NCBI GenBank assembly: GCA_019245255.1
Contig: JAFARV010000769.1
Coordinates: 1-8,924, forward strand
DNA from: Acidobacteriaceae bacterium
GTDB taxonomy: Bacteria > Acidobacteriota > Terriglobia > Bryobacterales > Bryobacteraceae
Direction: 5' to 3'
DNA: 8,924 nucleotides
Part shown: piece by piece, positions 7,657-8,924 of the stretch
Numbering within the stretch: the stretch's first letter is position 1
Layout: each line of letters opens with the position of its first letter
Translations under genes and position numbers: made by a program
The notes under the pieces: generated by a model
The model's input: only the letters and a program-made list of their open reading frames with translations
What the model was told of the DNA's origin: nothing
Database searches by the model: none

Positions 7657-8924
7657 CCGGGCAAGGTGAAGAAGAAGGTGGATCCTTGTCCTGGTTTGGA
7701 TTCGACCCAAATACGGCCGTGATATCGCTCCACGATCCGTTGGCAGATCGCCAGGCCGATGCCTGTGCCCGAATATTCGTCTCCTGCATGCAATCGCTTA
7801 AATAGCCCAAAGATCTGCTCCTTGTACTCGGGATCGATTCCAATGCCGTTGTCCTGAACTGACAACCTCCACATCTCGGCCTGCTGCTGCGCGCTTACGT
7901 GAATGACTGGTGCCCGGTCGGTGCTACGGTACTTGATCGCGTTCCCGGCCAGGTTCTGCAACAACTGCCTCAGATGCGTGCTATGCACCCGCAGCTTTGG
8001 CAGCGGATCGGATGTGATACTCGCGCCGCTCTCGCTAATCGCGCCCCCCAGATTCGCAACCACTTCCTTGAGAACAGCGTTCGCATCCACTGCCTGCGCG
8101 GGTCTCTCCGCACCCGTCACCTGGGTATACGCCAGCAGGTCGCGTACCAGCGCTTCCATGCGTGTCGCCCCCGCTCGCACAAAATCGCAGAATTCGAGCG
8201 CAGCTCCATCCAGTTTGTCGCGATAGCGGCTCGTCAGTAGTTGCGAATAAATCTTTACAGTCCGCAGCGGTTCCTGCAGATCGTGGCTTGCCGTGTAGGC
8301 GAACTGTTGTAAATCGTCATTGGCGCGCCGAAGCTCGTCCTCAATCCGCTTCTGTTCATCGATGTCCGTGCAGGTGCCGAACCACTTGACGATTTCTCCG
8401 TCCTCGCCGCGCGCCGGAAGAGCCCGCCCTATAAACCAGCGCCATCGGCTTTCATGCCGGTCCCACAACCGGTACTCGATCGAATACGGTTCACCCGTTC
8501 TTACCGCCTCGTACCAGCTATCGCGGCATCGCCCTGCATCCTCGGGATGCACGATCCGTTCCCAATTGGCATCCCCGAAAATGGTGCGCTCGAATCCCGT
8601 GAACTCGTACCATCGCTCGTTGTAATAATCGAGATACCCGTCCGGCCGCGCTGTCCAGACCATCTGCGGCATCGAATCAGCCAACTGGCGGAATCGTGCT
8701 TCGCTCTCCCGCAAAGCAGCTTCGGAGCGTTTGCGTTCGGTGATGTCTCGCGCGATTTTCGAAGCCCCGATGATCCTCCCCTGCGCGTCCTTGACCGGCG
8801 AGATCGTCACCGAAATGTTCAGCAGCGCACCGTCCTTCCGCCTGCGAATGGTTTCAAAGTGATCCACGCGTTCGCCCCGCCGCAAACGCCTCAGAATCTC
8901 CGGCTCCTCATCCAGACGATCGGC
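7653..8924 (-). CDS. PAS-domain sensor histidine kinase, N-terminus beyond window
   Basis: Two-component sensor kinase; 423 residues are visible and the frame is open to the right edge, so the true start lies outside. Visible order: the end of one PAS domain with its PAC segment (1-62), including RRKDGALLN and a DITERK linker. A second PAS/PAC follows (about 76-190; WTARPDGYLDYYN, HPEDAGR, WFGTCTDIDEQK). The HisKA dimerisation domain carries phospho-acceptor His214 in FAYTASHDLQEPLRTV. The HATPase domain has the N-box LAGNAIKYR (Asn328), G1 DNGIGID, F-box IFGLFKRLH and G2 GTGIGLAICQRI. The H-box strongly recalls Cph1-type kinases, whose partner Rcp1 is a lone receiver, as found next door. No membrane segment is visible. 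The sensed signal is unknown; whether a chromophore or membrane input domain exists upstream cannot be seen. The stop overlaps a response-regulator ATG by ATGA. Catalytically intact as far as can be read. Confidence 0.95.
   Translation of the reverse strand, partial: ADRLDEEPEILRRLRRGERVDHFETIRRRKDGALLNISVTISPVKDAQGRIIGASKIARDITERKRSEAALRESEARFRQLADSMPQMVWTARPDGYLDYYNERWYEFTGFERTIFGDANWERIVHPEDAGRCRDSWYEAVRTGEPYSIEYRLWDRHESRWRWFIGRALPARGEDGEIVKWFGTCTDIDEQKRIEDELRRANDDLQQFAYTASHDLQEPLRTVKIYSQLLTSRYRDKLDGAALEFCDFVRAGATRMEALVRDLLAYTQVTGAERPAQAVDANAVLKEVVANLGGAISESGASITSDPLPKLRVHSTHLRQLLQNLAGNAIKYRSTDRAPVIHVSAQQQAEMWRLSVQDNGIGIDPEYKEQIFGLFKRLHAGDEYSGTGIGLAICQRIVERYHGRIWVESKPGQGSTFFFTLPG

Noticed and set aside
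7657..7843. Upstream extension of the response regulator into the kinase gene
   Set aside because: The extra residues are a frame shadow of the kinase HATPase region (which has intact G-box motifs); a 190-nt same-strand overlap is implausible.

Overview
The window reads as a chromosomal segment of a Gram-negative, moderately GC-rich bacterium. Codon use, the style of the hypothetical secreted proteins (one with an E-D-P-R-Y-F motif) and the gene mix suggest an acidobacterium (Terriglobia / Koribacter-like). That assignment is by recognition only, not by a search.

Layout, left to right. One gene lies on the plus strand (74-706) and encodes a small secreted or periplasmic protein of unknown function. 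Everything else is on the minus strand and is read right to left. It starts with a sensor histidine kinase cut by the right edge of the window (7653-8924). Its stop codon overlaps a possible ATG for a single-domain response regulator (7211-7656). A transaldolase follows (6077-7087). The last unit is a tripartite-efflux operon: a periplasmic adaptor lipoprotein (4606-5988), an RND permease (1517-4609) and a secreted, charged accessory protein of unknown function (721-1503). The plus-strand gene and the accessory gene converge with 14 bp between their stops.

How the genes work together. The kinase (PAS-PAS-HisKA-HATPase) and the receiver-only regulator form a two-component pair that resembles the Cph1/Rcp1 arrangement in its kinase core. 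The adaptor and RND pump would form the inner-membrane and periplasmic part of an efflux machine. No outer-membrane TolC-type partner is visible. The accessory protein is probably translationally coupled to the pump. Transaldolase is a housekeeping pentose-phosphate enzyme.

Two gene starts are anomalous. The response regulator has no usable in-frame start unless one G is added to a four-G run just inside the gene. The adaptor has no ordinary start codon close to its lipoprotein signal. I see no mobile element, CRISPR array, RNA gene or clearly novel system; most of the window is ordinary core genome, and the points worth checking are the start and frame anomalies and the unassigned efflux-operon partner.
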